Shown: positions 1-10,857 of the stretch, one piece after another | Layout: every line of letters begins with the position of its first letter | Numbering within the stretch: position 1 is the first letter of the stretch | NCBI GenBank assembly: GCA_002794735.1 | Contig: NBAZ01000009.1 | Location: forward strand, 930,001 to 994,000 | Reading direction: 5' to 3' | Length of the DNA: 64,000 nt | Source of the DNA: Pyrrhoderma lamaoense | Lineage: Eukaryota; Basidiomycota; Agaricomycetes; Hymenochaetales; Hymenochaetaceae | Translations under genes and position numbers: made by a program | The notes under the pieces: model-generated | Seen by the model: only the letters and a program-made list of their open reading frames with translations | Database searches by the model: none | Told to the model about the DNA's origin: nothing

Positions 1-201
1 CCTCGATAGTTGATGGATGCTGCTAGTTATGTCTATATCAATATCATTGCTGAATTCAAGCGGAGCGTCGGCGTTATCCCTTCTGCCGCGTGTACTACTA
101 GGGGTACCGGAATTGCCGTTTGAAGTGCTTTCCTTTGTACCACCATTTATATCGTTCGACGCAACGGGCTGGCTGAATGGACTGATGTCGAAGATATCCA
201 T
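1..201 (-). CDS. 5' end of an unidentified gene running off the left edge
   Basis: The minus strand is open from an ATG at 201-199 to the window edge (67 codons). The peptide begins MDIFDISPFSQPVASNDING and is rich in Ser, Thr, Asn, Asp and Gly, with a short basic patch (TRGRRD) near residue 42. An in-frame TGA lies upstream of the ATG, so this is a plausible start. It looks like the disordered N-terminus of a larger, possibly nuclear protein. I do not recognise the family. The plus-strand 69-residue ORF at 17-226 is its antisense shadow. Confidence 0.45.
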   Translation of the reverse strand, partial: MDIFDISPFSQPVASNDINGGTKESTSNGNSGTPSSTRGRRDNADAPLEFSNDIDIDITSSIHQLSR

Positions 202-1865
202 ATATGCACCACTGCTTTGTGTGTGACAGTCGACGCCTGCGACGGACCTAGGGGTCTCAGTCAGGGTAAAGAAAAATCATCTTCCTTTTTTTTCGGTCCG
301 ACTACACCGATAATTCCCCCCTGCTGATCTTTACCTTCTTTAGTTATGATTAATATTTCTCTCGAAAGAGCACACAAGATTCGGGGGAAAGTTGTCTTAC
401 GAGTACTGAATCAGAAATTATTAGTATCGAGTTTCGGATTTAGAGAGGTTGGAAGTTTCTCGAGGGGCTCTAGTAATCGATGTCAATTCTACTGCCTAAG
501 GGTAAGGCGGACAACGGAGCATATTGAATTTTGTGGATATGCAAATCAAGTTAGGGGGCAAGTTGATACTATTTGTTAGGATTACGTTCATTATATGAAC
601 GTTTAACTATGGTTTCCTTGTTATGAATGTTTGGAAATCATACTATTATCAGACTTCGCATATGTACATGTACGTATCAACTTCTTGATGATACTCAAGC
701 ACTGGTGCGTATACTTAATACCAACGTATCAGGAATTAATGTCACTACGGGCAACTTAAAGGGATTTACTATTGGCTAGTCATGTGAAATTGTGACTTTT
801 GACCCTTACTTTCCACTAGAATCTTGGCTTGAAAACTGCTTGCTCCGTGCATGTATTACATTTCTCCGATGATGCTTCTCATCTTTGTTCCCAGCTGTCA
901 ATTTGACACCTAGATAACCACAGATATCACGATACTCAAATCTAGCTTAGTATCCAAATTGATAGTTGAAGCAATGTCAAGTTCTTTTCTAGGCAGGTGA
1001 GATTTCTTTGCAGTAGGTATCTGCTCGAGTCATTATGTGTTTTAATCTCTTTCCTGACCTTTATTTCCGCCAAGTGATTCAATAACAAGTGAAGAAACAA
1101 ATTCGCCCCCTGCTTTTACTACGATTATCAATGTTCTTCACGCTATATAAATGGATTTATGCCGTTTCAGATTAAAATTCCCAAGAGCCATCTGTAAAAT
1201 CCCCAAGTTGTTATTGTACAAGGTCGAGATACGATTTGACCAACCCAGTGAACCCAAGAAAGAATTTGTCAGATAGGCCTGTGAAATCCTCAAAGTTCAA
1301 ATTAAAACCATCAACCCGCGATCTCCCCTATAATCTTAACAAAGAATGACTTGCTATAGTGCTTCAATGATGAGACAGAGCCACAAAAAGGGGGTCTTAC
1401 GTTATGCATACGGATGGTTTGGCTTCGTTGCCATCCTTATAATAATGATATATGGGCCTCCATGATAGTAAATGCGCGCATCGTTACATGTAATGTCGTC
1501 TTGTTATTTGCTCGAAACTGAGTAATTTGTAAACAGTTTGGATTTCTCTACGTACAATATTATATTTTATCTGGTAATGATCAAGTGCATAGTAGAGCTG
1601 AGAGAGGAAGCTATCTAAGCCATAGCTGAAGGTAGGTGGTAAGGCCAGTAATTTTTCCTTCCTGTGGAGTACTGCTTTATCGTCTAACGAAGTCTTGTAA
1701 GAGATATGCTGTTTGTATCTGACGGACTTTTGGCCGAAATTTCTTTACAATTGGAAGGTTGTACACTTCTCGATGACACGTTTCCTCCCGGCCAGAGGAC
1801 ACGTTATCACGCTAGTGAACACTCGTTCTTTCCGCTTGGCCAACCTCCAAGACAAAACCCTTGAA
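202..1865. other. intergenic, no gene seen
   Basis: AT-rich DNA with only short ORFs. The first few hundred bases are presumably the promoter of the minus-strand gene at the left edge, including a pyrimidine-rich run near 280-300. No tRNA, terminal inverted repeat or coding similarity was found in the rest. Confidence 0.5.
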
Positions 1866-1869
1866 ATTC

Positions 1870-2166
1870 CAAGAGCACAAACAACCAAATAGTTGCTATA
1901 GGAGACATGATGATGATGCATTGAGTTTTTTGATTATGCTACGCGAAACCGCGCCTTAGCTCAACTATAGGAGATACCTGACCTTTGCTTTTGATACGGT
2001 GATATTGCTTGTGAGCCATGTTTTCATTCGATCTATGGTCTGATCTCGAAGTCGAACAACTTTTCCTAATCTCAAATTGTGCGCGTTCTCGTGATTATTG
2101 ATAGCCCTGGTCGGTTCTCTTGCCGTTGATGGGTTAATAGCGATGCTGATATACTTACAACGCATT
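1870..2166 (+). repeat. dispersed repeat R1, copy 1
   Basis: A non-coding block also present, diverged, at 5960-6190 and 9515-9690. Shared stretches include caaacaacca...gttgctataggaga at the left, a gtcgaacaac segment in the middle and ttgccgttgatgggttaata at the right. No TIR or LTR ends are visible. Copies sit upstream of P450 copies A1 and A2 and just downstream of A1, so the repeat probably travelled with the P450 duplication unit. Confidence 0.6.
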
Positions 2167-2194
2167 ATGAAAATTCTGATTTAATATTTCTCTG

Positions 2195-2475
2195 AGAACT
2201 ATGGATAGGAAGTGCAACCTAAAATGAGACTATCGGAGGGGGGTAGATCCTCCCATATTCCTTCGGAGAAAATGTTTGAGTTGTAGGTTACTAAGTCTCG
2301 ATCTACTTAATTGTTTGGCAGTATATCATATCTCCACTGACAGTGGTTAGTTGATAGCTTTGGTATGTTTTGGATGAGTACCTATGGCGTTTATATTGTA
2401 AATAGTCTCCTCATTTAATTGACTATCTAAAATTGTATGTATATACTGGAAATAGAAAAGCAAGCGAGGTGAGGT
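2195..2475 (+). repeat. duplicated flank R2, copy 1
   Basis: About 280 bp matching 14160-14440 with many substitutions. Shared runs include ccttcggagaaaa, cagtat.tcatatctcc, tacctatggc.tttat and actgtatgtatatact. Non-coding. One copy is upstream of P450 A1 and the other downstream of P450 A2, which fits a segmental duplication of the whole neighbourhood. Confidence 0.6.
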
Positions 2476-2529
2476 GTTATCAAAGCTGGCCATTCTTTTT
2501 TGTGATTACAGTCATGCCAAAGCTCTGTG

Positions 2530-3124
2530 CATAGACAGTATAAAAATAGATCCTTACTTCTACGTATATGTGAAAGTGATAATTGGGTTTTCATGTGCAT
2601 AATCTACGAAGCCACTGAACCTCTCATCCGTAATTCTCACATTATAATTGGAGAGCATATGGGAACTAAACATAAGCAGACGAGAGGATCAACCCTAATT
2701 AATGAACCGACATACAGTTTCATGCGCAGATCATGGAGATAGCCGATGCGCCTTTCCCTCCCTTGTTACTAAGGAGTTCGGAATCATTTGTAGTACACAG
2801 AGAAAGTTCGCCACGCCTAACTGTGGAGGGGCTGAATTGATATCCAAGTATAACTTTGTCAGACAATCAAAGTCTTGTTTCCCAGTGATCTATGCAGAGA
2901 TTTTTAGGCTCTAAGATTGATGGCGAATGTTTCACTCTGGAATCTTATGCATGTTATGAAGTAGACAATAGGGTTTCGTCACACGGAAGCTCTCCGGGTA
3001 GCCCGTGTTCACTCCATTGATGTGATGCGAATTCTGTGCCACTATTTACCATATATAATATATTTGATTCCACAAGGTAGAAGGCCTCGCGCCCACCCCT
3101 ACAAGGCCAAGAGACTTTTCCAAA
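2530..3124 (+). promoter_or_regulatory. duplicated upstream region of P450 A1
   Basis: This region resembles the DNA before A2 (about 10020-10857) and before relic A3 (about 21100-21535). The best-kept block is 2972-3031 (tttcgtcacacggaagctct and onward), matched at 10684-10741 and 21432-21490. A TATA-like atatataata lies at 3051-3060, about 70 bp before the ATG. The short ORFs at 2527-2914 fall in this non-coding block. Confidence 0.55.
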
Positions 3125-5209
3125 ATGTCGTTAAATGCCTCTCTCGCCTCTTCGCTGCCTACCACTGATCTACTCAATATCGGTGGATATGATAGAACAT
3201 ATCTCGCTACTTGCGCGCTCGCAGTCGCATTCACTGTTGTGCAGTATCTCAACGCCCGGAAACGTGACGTATGTCGTATAATCCTCTTTTTATGGCAATA
3301 TTAACAGCTTGTAGATTAATGTTCCAGCGATAGGACCATCCGGGAGGATATCATCGTATCTCGGGGCACTTAAGTTTCTGAAGAATGCACGTGTCATGTT
3401 AACCGAAGGGTACGAGAAGGCGAGTCATGAAAACGCTGTCACCACTCACTTTGTGACTAACATCATTCAATATCTTTGTTAACTTAGTATAAGACACAAA
3501 CATTCAAAGTGCCAGAACTTGGGCGTTGGCTTGTGATCGTCAACACTCCAGAGTTGATTGAGGAAATTCGTCGTGCCCCTGACGACAAGCTATCTTTTCT
3601 CGAGGCTGTCAGTGAGGTGAGCCAACTCGACATTTGAAGTAAGATTGATATTTGATCTACAATCAATTATCTGCCACGTAGGGACTTGCAGCAGATTTCA
3701 CTCTAGGTCGTCTAGTGAACAGAAATCAGTACCATATACCTATAGTTCGCTCACAGCTTACTCGTAATATTGGTGTTTTGTTTAGCGATGTCACGGATGA
3801 AATCGTAGCAGGCTTTGAAGAATATGTTGGAAGTAGCCAAGGTATTACTGCTCTCATTGTATAAATTATTGGCTAATACTAGTATAGACTGGGTATCGAA
3901 GCCAGCCCTTGCGACTATGATGCAAATAGTTTGTAGTGCAAGTAACAAGGTCTTCGTTGGGCTACCTCTTTGTAAGAATACAATATGTCTAACACCTTTT
4001 ATATGCCTGCTAAACAATAGGTAATAGGCCGCAACAAGGATTACATGGACCTCAATATAAGGTTCACAATCGATGTTATTAAAGCTGCAAATACTATCAA
4101 GCTGTTTCCCGATATTGTAAAGCCGTAGGTTCACTAATAACAATCACTTGACTTGCCCTTACTTATGGTCTTTGAAGTCTTGTTGGCGAGCTACTAACTT
4201 CGGTGCCTGCTACAACTCGCCGAGCGGAGAAGCACTTAAGGCCAATTATTGAGCATCGTCAAGCTCTTATTGATGAGTATGGTCCGGACTATCCGACAAA
4301 CCCGTGAGTTTAACGATGGTTCTTACAATCTACCATATGGCATTTTTACTAATATAGCACTCAGAATGACATGCTTTCTTGGCTCATGGATGAGGCAGAG
4401 GGTGAACAAAGAACAGTATATGCGCTCACACAGCGCTTGCTTACTCTAAACTTCGCCGCTATTCACACATCATCAATGGTGGGTACACTCGGTCCCTAGA
4501 TCCGTATGTCAAACGAATGTCAAATACCTAATATATGATTCCTTCGCATAGAGTTTCACACATGCGCTTTTCCACCTCGCAGCAAATCCGCAATATGCTC
4601 AACCAATGCGTGAGGAAGTTGAACGAGTGACCGCAACGGAAGGATGGACAAAAGCTTCAATGCAAAAGATGCGCAAAGTAGATAGTTTCCTTCGTGAGAG
4701 TCAACGATACAATGGCATCGGGACACTCTCGATGACTCGCAAGGCACTAGTCGATTATACTCTCTCAGACGGGACTTTCCTACCTAAGGGATCATTCGTC
4801 TCTTGTAACCTATTAGCTATTCACCGGCTTGAGAGCAATTATGATGATGCTAACGAGTTCAAGCCTTTCCGATTCTCTGAACAAAGAGAGGAAAGTACAG
4901 AGGAGGGATTAAAACACCAATTTGTCTCGACAGGAGTTGACTACCTACCTTTTGGTCATGGGCGACATGCTTGGTATGTTGTGTAATCTATTTTATATAC
5001 TTATACTTATCCTAATATTTTTTTTAACCAGTCCTGGCCGATTTTTTGCTGCTAATGAATTGAAAGCGATGTTAGCCTACATTGTTGCCCACTATGACGT
5101 GAAACTTCCGGACGAGGCAAATGGCGTACGACCTTCGGACTTTGAACTATCGACTGCGGTAGCACCAAACCCAAAAGCTCATGTTCTGTTCAGGCGGAGA
5201 AGCAATTAA
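3125..5209 (+). CDS. cytochrome P450, ent-kaurene-oxidase-like, copy A1
   Basis: Ten-exon model: 3125-3268, 3315-3419, 3488-3616, 3682-3841, 3888-3971, 4028-4124, 4178-4303, 4358-4478, 4552-4973, 5032-5209, giving 521 residues. An N-terminal hydrophobic anchor (about residues 23-40) ends in ARKRD. The I-helix reads FAAIHTSS, the K-helix ExxR is ESQR, and the haem motif FGHGRHACPGRF is assembled only after splicing, because its Cys codon is split at 4972-4973/5032. Heme-thiolate monooxygenase, ER-bound, substrate unknown; the sequence style is that of fungal ent-kaurene-oxidase-like P450s. Against its relatives it lacks one base near 4295, but the acceptor at 4357 (7 nt before the usual 4364) restores the frame. 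It is the most intact type A copy. Intron 2 starts with GC (AAG|GCGAGT). Confidence 0.8.
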
Positions 5210-5820
5210 TGCTACGCACCCCTCTTTCGTGTACGGTAATTTTATGATACCATTGTAAATATTGAAGTTAGTATATGATGTTTCTTTCCCGCATAAATTA
5301 TAACCATATAAAAGAGTGTGTTATTCATCTGTGCATGGTGTTGTTAAGTACATTGGATGTTCTCTTCTCGCAGTTAATCAGTTATTTGTGGTGATGAGAA
5401 ATTGACTTAAACTACAAGGACCAATAATCGAATTTTTCAAAATTTTACATACACATGTATATGTAATTCTCGGGATATAAGGGACATGTTAGCACCACCA
5501 CAATTATGTAATCATGCACCACCACTTTTCTCTTCCAAGATTTGTACCACAAAACGACGTACATGCACATATTATGATCAGCATGAGCTGTCGATATGGA
5601 TCTTTTCATCCAATCAGATCCCTATTCTGGTGTGCGTAGGTAGTGAAACAGTGAACATAGCCTGATGCTCTCGTGGCTGTCAATAGACTTCGCGATCTTC
5701 TCTTCGCTAGCATGGTATAAACGTACCACGGAGCAGATTAAGGTATTCGGCCCGCTGATGGTACTCTTTCTCGTAAACTGCTAAGTGGAAGCCCAGTATG
5801 TGAAAGAACAATAATACGAT
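5210..5820 (+). repeat. 3' flank of A1, near-identical to the 3' flank of A3
   Basis: Non-coding. The stretch about 5465-5815 matches about 24655-25010 with few differences, including a long nearly identical run around 5670-5790. A weaker copy follows A2 at about 13195-13380. It shows that A1 and A3 were copied together with their downstream DNA, and that the A1/A3 split is recent relative to the A2 split. Confidence 0.7.
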
Positions 5821-5882
5821 CTGTGTATATACAAACTTCTATAACGCACATGTTGTTCAATTCTACGCTACTGATATATTTT
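5821..5882 (+). pseudogene. relic of a type B P450 first exon
   Basis: The sequence ttctataacgcacatg.t.ttcaattctac at about 5838-5866 matches the leader and first codons of P450 B4 (25085-25120: ttccataacgcacatgtcattcaattctac). The homology stops after about 45 bp. A type B P450 therefore once followed A1, as B4 now follows A3, and was deleted to its first codons. ATG of the relic is at 5850. Confidence 0.55.
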
Positions 5883-5959
5883 GTTTATCAGCTGTGCGAC
5901 CCGGATAATGCTGGTGAGCTCCCGATCCTCCGCTCAGCCAATCCGTAAGACAAATGCTC

Positions 5960-6190
5960 TGGTGAGAGTACAAACAACCAGTCGGTTGCTATAGGAGATA
6001 TTTCACTTTTGCTTTAGTTACGGAGAAATAGCTCGGTAAGCTATGTTTTCTGATCTGATTCCAAATTCAAACAACATTCTTAATCTCGAATTGTGAGCAT
6101 CTTAGTGACTGATAGCCCTGGTTGGGTCTCTTGCCGTTGATGGGTTAATAGCGATGCTGGTATACTTACATCGTACTATATACATTATGA
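5960..6190 (+). repeat. dispersed repeat R1, copy 2
   Basis: Matches 1870-2166, with gttgctataggaga near the left and ttgccgttgatgggttaata near the right (about 6130-6150). Lies between P450 A1 and the DUF6534 gene. Confidence 0.6.
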
Positions 6191-6271
6191 TATAAAAACC
6201 CCCGCAAACGTTGGAGAGGAAATGCATTCGCATTATGCATTGCACAAAATTGCCTGTACTAGTAGAAGGCT

Positions 6272-6463
6272 GTGACTGGCTATCACAATAATGTTTTTTT
6301 GGAAGTAGGCTTCAACTTGCCATCCTTCTTATACTACCCTGCCAGAGAAGTCAAGGTAGATGAGTATGTCACTCATTATCGCAGCTTCGAAGAAATCAAC
6401 TATGGATTCCATGATATGCACGTAAGCCTCCAAACATTCCGCTTTGATATCCGGTGTGATTAA
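6272..6463 (+). CDS. short unidentified coding-like fragment
   Basis: A 63-codon ORF. Residues about 15-48 (FNLPSFLYYPAREVKVDEY and onward) have a protein-like composition with several aromatic residues and end at a GTAAGC-like donor (6422), as if this were one exon of a larger gene. No partner exon was found and I do not recognise a family. It could be a remnant or chance. Confidence 0.2.
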   Translation: MTGYHNNVFLEVGFNLPSFLYYPAREVKVDEYVTHYRSFEEINYGFHDMHVSLQTFRFDIRCD

Positions 6464-6967
6464 TCAAAAATTTAATAGGCTGGAGAAAGTATTCGTTGCG
6501 TTGTTGACATGTCTAAGTTGTAGTTGTAAAAACGAAGTCATAAAGATTGAAACTCGCATATATAAAGATCAGATGTATTAACAAAATATTTGAAATAGGT
6601 GTGTATGTGCTACAAGTACTGATTTTGCGTTTAAGTGTTTCGCGAATACATACAATTTTCATATACTTACCTGGTCCTACATATCAATAGATTTGAGTGT
6701 GATTGTTACCACTTATTTTATTATAATTCTCAAGAATACAGAAGCAATACAAAGAGCTTGAATCAAGTACAAAAAATCAGGCTAGAGTCGAGAAAAGCTC
6801 GGAAGGATATTTGAGGCTAGCGGATACTTTATCTAGCCAGGTAATCTCTTCCGATTTAACAAGAAAATGTCATCAACCAATATCAACCACATTTGAGCCG
6901 CACGCAGGTAGTTTTACTTAAACTAGATCTTCCGAGTTAACCTAAAACATGAAGATTAGAAACATCA
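6464..6967. other. intergenic, nothing recognised
   Basis: AT-rich, only short ORFs. It holds the 3' end region of the minus-strand DUF6534 gene that stops at 6968. Confidence 0.4.
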
Positions 6968-8690
6968 CTAACGAATATTGAAACAACTCACTTTCAAACC
7001 CGGCGCTTCTGGTTTCAGTCCATCCAGGCTGATATTATCCGTTCTGTGCGAGGTCGTGGTATCGACTTGAATAGTTATTGACATATCACTATTTATTATC
7101 TACGTAAAAGAAATTGATCCATGTGTACGTGTAGAAGCAGGTAGACGAGAGTAAGAATTACCTTCCTTGTACCTGGAATACTATTGGATGATGTAGAATT
7201 TAGAATCTTCACATCATATTCGCGTGTATTCAGCCTATCTGAGGCATCAGTATCCTTTGCTTTAGGGAATAGACTTATAGCTTACGTCGCGAGAAGTGTG
7301 TTCGCGTAGACTATATGATTACGATAGATTTTCCATTTTAAATAAGAGAAACATTTGAAGAAGGAATAAAAACTTACCTTTACTGATGATGAAATAGAAC
7401 GAAAGAAATATTAGATTAGATTGGCTGAATAAATCTTTACCTGATAGCCGGATTGATAAATTAAAAACCTTGATAGTATTCTCATTGAAGGTGATACTAA
7501 CCATGACAACGACGATAAGAGAAAGAACACTCGGTATTGCTCCAGTATTAACGCTAAACACTATCAATCGATTGATTATATTATCCGATTTCTCGAATCC
7601 CGTTCTGGATCGTTGAAGCAAGACTATGAGTGTAAGAGCAATCAAGGTGTCTGTAGCTGCGATAGTTGAAAAATAGAGAGTTACGATCCAGGCGTATTGC
7701 TTGACATTCGTAGAATGTTCCACAGGAATACTATGATATAGTATATTATATGAGAATACGCATTATTAAAAGTATTCTCGTAGAACGTTAACTCACGTTT
7801 GTGTCAAATCCACTAGATGCCAGGAGTATGTAAGTATCAAAGAAGTTAGCAGAAAGAATTCAGGCGCACATATAGAAACAACGATCTCCAGAGTCATAAC
7901 CACACCAAAAAACAGAGCTAACTTCTTATTTTTCTTGCTCACTTCATCAAAGGTTGGTAAAATTGAGTTTTAGAGAACCTTGGAAGACTTACAGAGCCAT
8001 ATACGAAGTACTAAAAATATATGTACAATCTCGGTGACAAAAAACTATGAATTGACAGGTGAATAGTTTTTGAAATATCGTGGATCGATAGTGCTTACAC
8101 CAGGAACTGCTAAGTCCTTTCATACTTGCTGTAAGTACATGATTAGATGCCAAAAAAGTGTTAGGACGTACTACAATAGTATGGATGGAGTTACTCAAGT
8201 GCTGTGGGTCGTTGCTTACAAATACAAGAGACTGATATCCAGCCTCTAGTATCAATGCTTGTTGCGCAGTATCCAGTGCCCACACCGAGAATACCTATTC
8301 AATATACATTATAGATGTTCGTTATATAAAAGCTTGATAGCAATTTACAAGGAATTTAATCCACAGCGCATCCTTCGTATAGCGCTAAAACCGACTTTTA
8401 GATAATGATGTACTCCTCATCCTTTGATTATAACTCACATTATAGTAGTAATATACTTGTAGCGTTGCTATTCCCCAGAGGCTGATCAACGAGGATTAGC
8501 AACAGTCAGTCGAGCTATGGATGCTTACTTACGCCATGCTTATCCTACAACAACACAATAGCTTGAACGGCACTGGTAGCGGATATTAATATCATGACTT
8601 ACGAAGTCCCAAGATAAAAAGATCCAAGCTTTCAAGCAAATTAGCGTTAGTAAGGAAGCCCCTAACTCTAGGTTGGTCTTACTGATTCAT
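6968..8690 (-). CDS. DUF6534-type seven-helix membrane protein, start unresolved
   Basis: Multi-exon minus-strand gene. Exons I can place: 8533-8572, 8439-8481 (WGIATLQVYYYYN), 8349-8384, about 8177-8294 (WALDTAQQALI), 7993-8044 (FFVTEIVHIFLVLRIW), 7797-7941, 7441-7730, 7286-7310, 7162-7234, 6968-7099. The large exon carries the family hallmark of a helix, then LLQRSRTGFEKSDNIINRL, then another helix; VYANTLLATLN follows after splicing. The Ser/Thr-rich cytosolic tail ends at TAG 6968. Such proteins are very common in Agaricomycetes and their function is unknown. The N-terminal exon and the segment between 8045 and 8177 are uncertain, so a damaged 5' end is possible. A truncated copy of the 3' exons lies at 19898-20180. 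Confidence 0.7.
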
Positions 8691-8699
8691 ATGCATCCT

Positions 8700-9420
8700 T
8701 GGAGTTTCCGCTCATTGTTGTTTAGGGAGCCTTTGGAGTCCGTTCTTTGTGTCACAGTTGGGGTGAAGCTCGAACAGAAGAATAGACAATCACTTGGTGA
8801 GTATATATATGTGTATATATAATCCTCAAGTCTCGGGGATTGTTGGCGCCGTTAGCACCTATATATAGCTATAGAGTCATGCATAGATATGTTGACGAGT
8901 CAACCCCATCTATCAGATAGAAATCAACATGTAAAGATGAGATGCCTATCATGTCAGTTTTCATGGATCGCTTGATGTAAATAGAGCGTAAAATTAGTTC
9001 TTCTATCAAACAACAGGTGAGCCTAGAGATTCGGTATTTGTGTAGCAGAGAACAACGATGATTTGTGGAGCCGAGAGATGATATTGGGATGCTTGAGTAG
9101 CCGATGTTCACGTGTAATGTCAGAAAAAGGATTTTCAGAGTCTATCCGCAAACAATCATTTGAATTCGATCATCATGTGAGAGCCACAAAACTAGTACCC
9201 GATGTTTTAGAACGTTACTAGTGGGAGTCTCGCTCTTCTAATATACGATATACTAAAAGTATATATCACTTCCATGTTGGTATGGGTGCATCGGCTTTCT
9301 GAGTGAACCGACTCTATGCATTATGAGAACCCCAACTGCAGTGATGATGAGGAGTCTACTATCAGAAAAATTATACGCGTCTTGATAACAAATTTACAAC
9401 GTACATATCTAGCTGTAAAC
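8700..9420. other. intergenic, nothing recognised
   Basis: No convincing coding exon on either strand. The 80-codon minus ORF at 8869-9111 has no recognisable motif and no matching splice structure. Confidence 0.35.
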
Positions 9421-9514
9421 ACATATTGAAGTCCGCCATAACGATCAATTGTGCATTTCAAATTATGCTACTGAACATCCGACCTTTCTGCTTAGCTATT
9501 CTTCGAGACATATC

Positions 9515-9690
9515 CCTGAAGATAGGACAAGCAACCAGTCAGAGATACTTAATCTTGGCTTTTGATATAGCAGCAGTGCTCGGTATGTTGTGTTTTTATG
9601 TGTTCTATAGTCTGAATCTGAAGTCGAACAACTTTTCTAGTCTCGAGTCGTGCTCATTTTCATGAACTATAGCCCTAGTCACTTCTTTTA
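9515..9690 (+). repeat. dispersed repeat R1, copy 3
   Basis: Diverged match to 1870-2166 (gaagtcgaacaacttttc, then a diverged right part around ctatagccctagtcac). Upstream of P450 A2. The 79-codon ORF at 9426-9665 lies across it and is not a gene. Confidence 0.5.
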
Positions 9691-9699
9691 CTGCTCAAT

Positions 9700-10857
9700 G
9701 TAAAATCGAGGCCAACGTGTTGTATCGCATGCAAAGGAATTTCCTGAAAATGAGGAGAGGTAATGTAGTATGAAATTGAATTGAGGCCCTATCATGTTTC
9801 GTTGCAGTCAAATTAGTAGGTCACTGGCCCTTGACTATATCGTTGGACGATATACTTTCTTATGCTTTGAACGAGTAATTATGACTTACATCTAAAGGAG
9901 CCCGCTTCAGTCTTGCTTACCGTAGGAAACTCTATGATTAGATATAAATATATATCTATAAGCAGTTTAAAATCAGTATCTTTATTGCAATTCCGGTCGT
10001 GTCGAGTCTGTGTATAGTCAAGATAAGGAATTTCTCCTTACTTATGTATGGATTTACAATTTGAGTTTCCAAAATCATAACTTACGAACCCACAAAAACT
10101 TTGTCGGTAATCCCCACGTTACAAGTCTTCGTCACCTCTAAAATAGGATACATTTCTCACGGTAAAGAATATTCCCTGTTACCCATTTTTTTCTTATAAT
10201 TTTACTTTCGAGTCTTTTTTAAATATATTGTCGATAGTATTAAAACTAAAATCTGGTACGAAAAATAATAAATTATGTATTTTTATGAGAGAAAGAAGAG
10301 ATAGCCACTTTACCACGACCTAACTTGGTACTAGTTCCTTCCAAAATAAGTATGTAGATCAGTATCCAAATTTGGGGTGACGAAGACTTAGTGGAACCAC
10401 CTGTATATCTAGCGCCGATCACGGAGACGGCCGATACCTCTTACCACTCTCTTTCGAGCTCTTCCGTTGCCAAAAGGAAATCGGAACCATAGTTAGTACT
10501 CAGGAGAACAATGACACCCCCTAACCGCGGGGGCTGAAATGATAACCGTGCAAAACTTTGCCAGATACTCAATGTTTTTCTTCCCAGGGTTTGATGCAGA
10601 ATTTTTGGTTATTACAGTTGCTGATGAATGTTTCACTCTGCAGCCATATCATGGCATACGCATGTTATGAGTATTAAAATAGGATTTCGTCACATGGAAG
10701 CTCACCGAGTAGCCCGTGTTCACTCCATTGACGTGATGCGAACACTGGATCACTATTTACTTAGTTACTATATATAATCCATCAACTACATGAGTTTAGA
10801 ATGTATTGATCCCGCCGATACAAGTTTTTCAAGGACTACAAGGCTAAGAGACCCATA
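9700..10857 (+). promoter_or_regulatory. duplicated upstream region of P450 A2
   Basis: Its first half (from about 9715, tgcaaaggaatttcctgaaa) matches 20800-21060. Its second half matches the upstream regions of A1 and A3, including the block at 10684-10741. A TATA-like atatataatc is at about 10769-10778, about 90 bp before the ATG. No coding sequence was seen. Confidence 0.55.

Noticed and set aside
17..226. 69-codon plus-strand ORF at the left edge
   Set aside because: Antisense to a better minus-strand frame with low-complexity, protein-like composition that is open to the edge.
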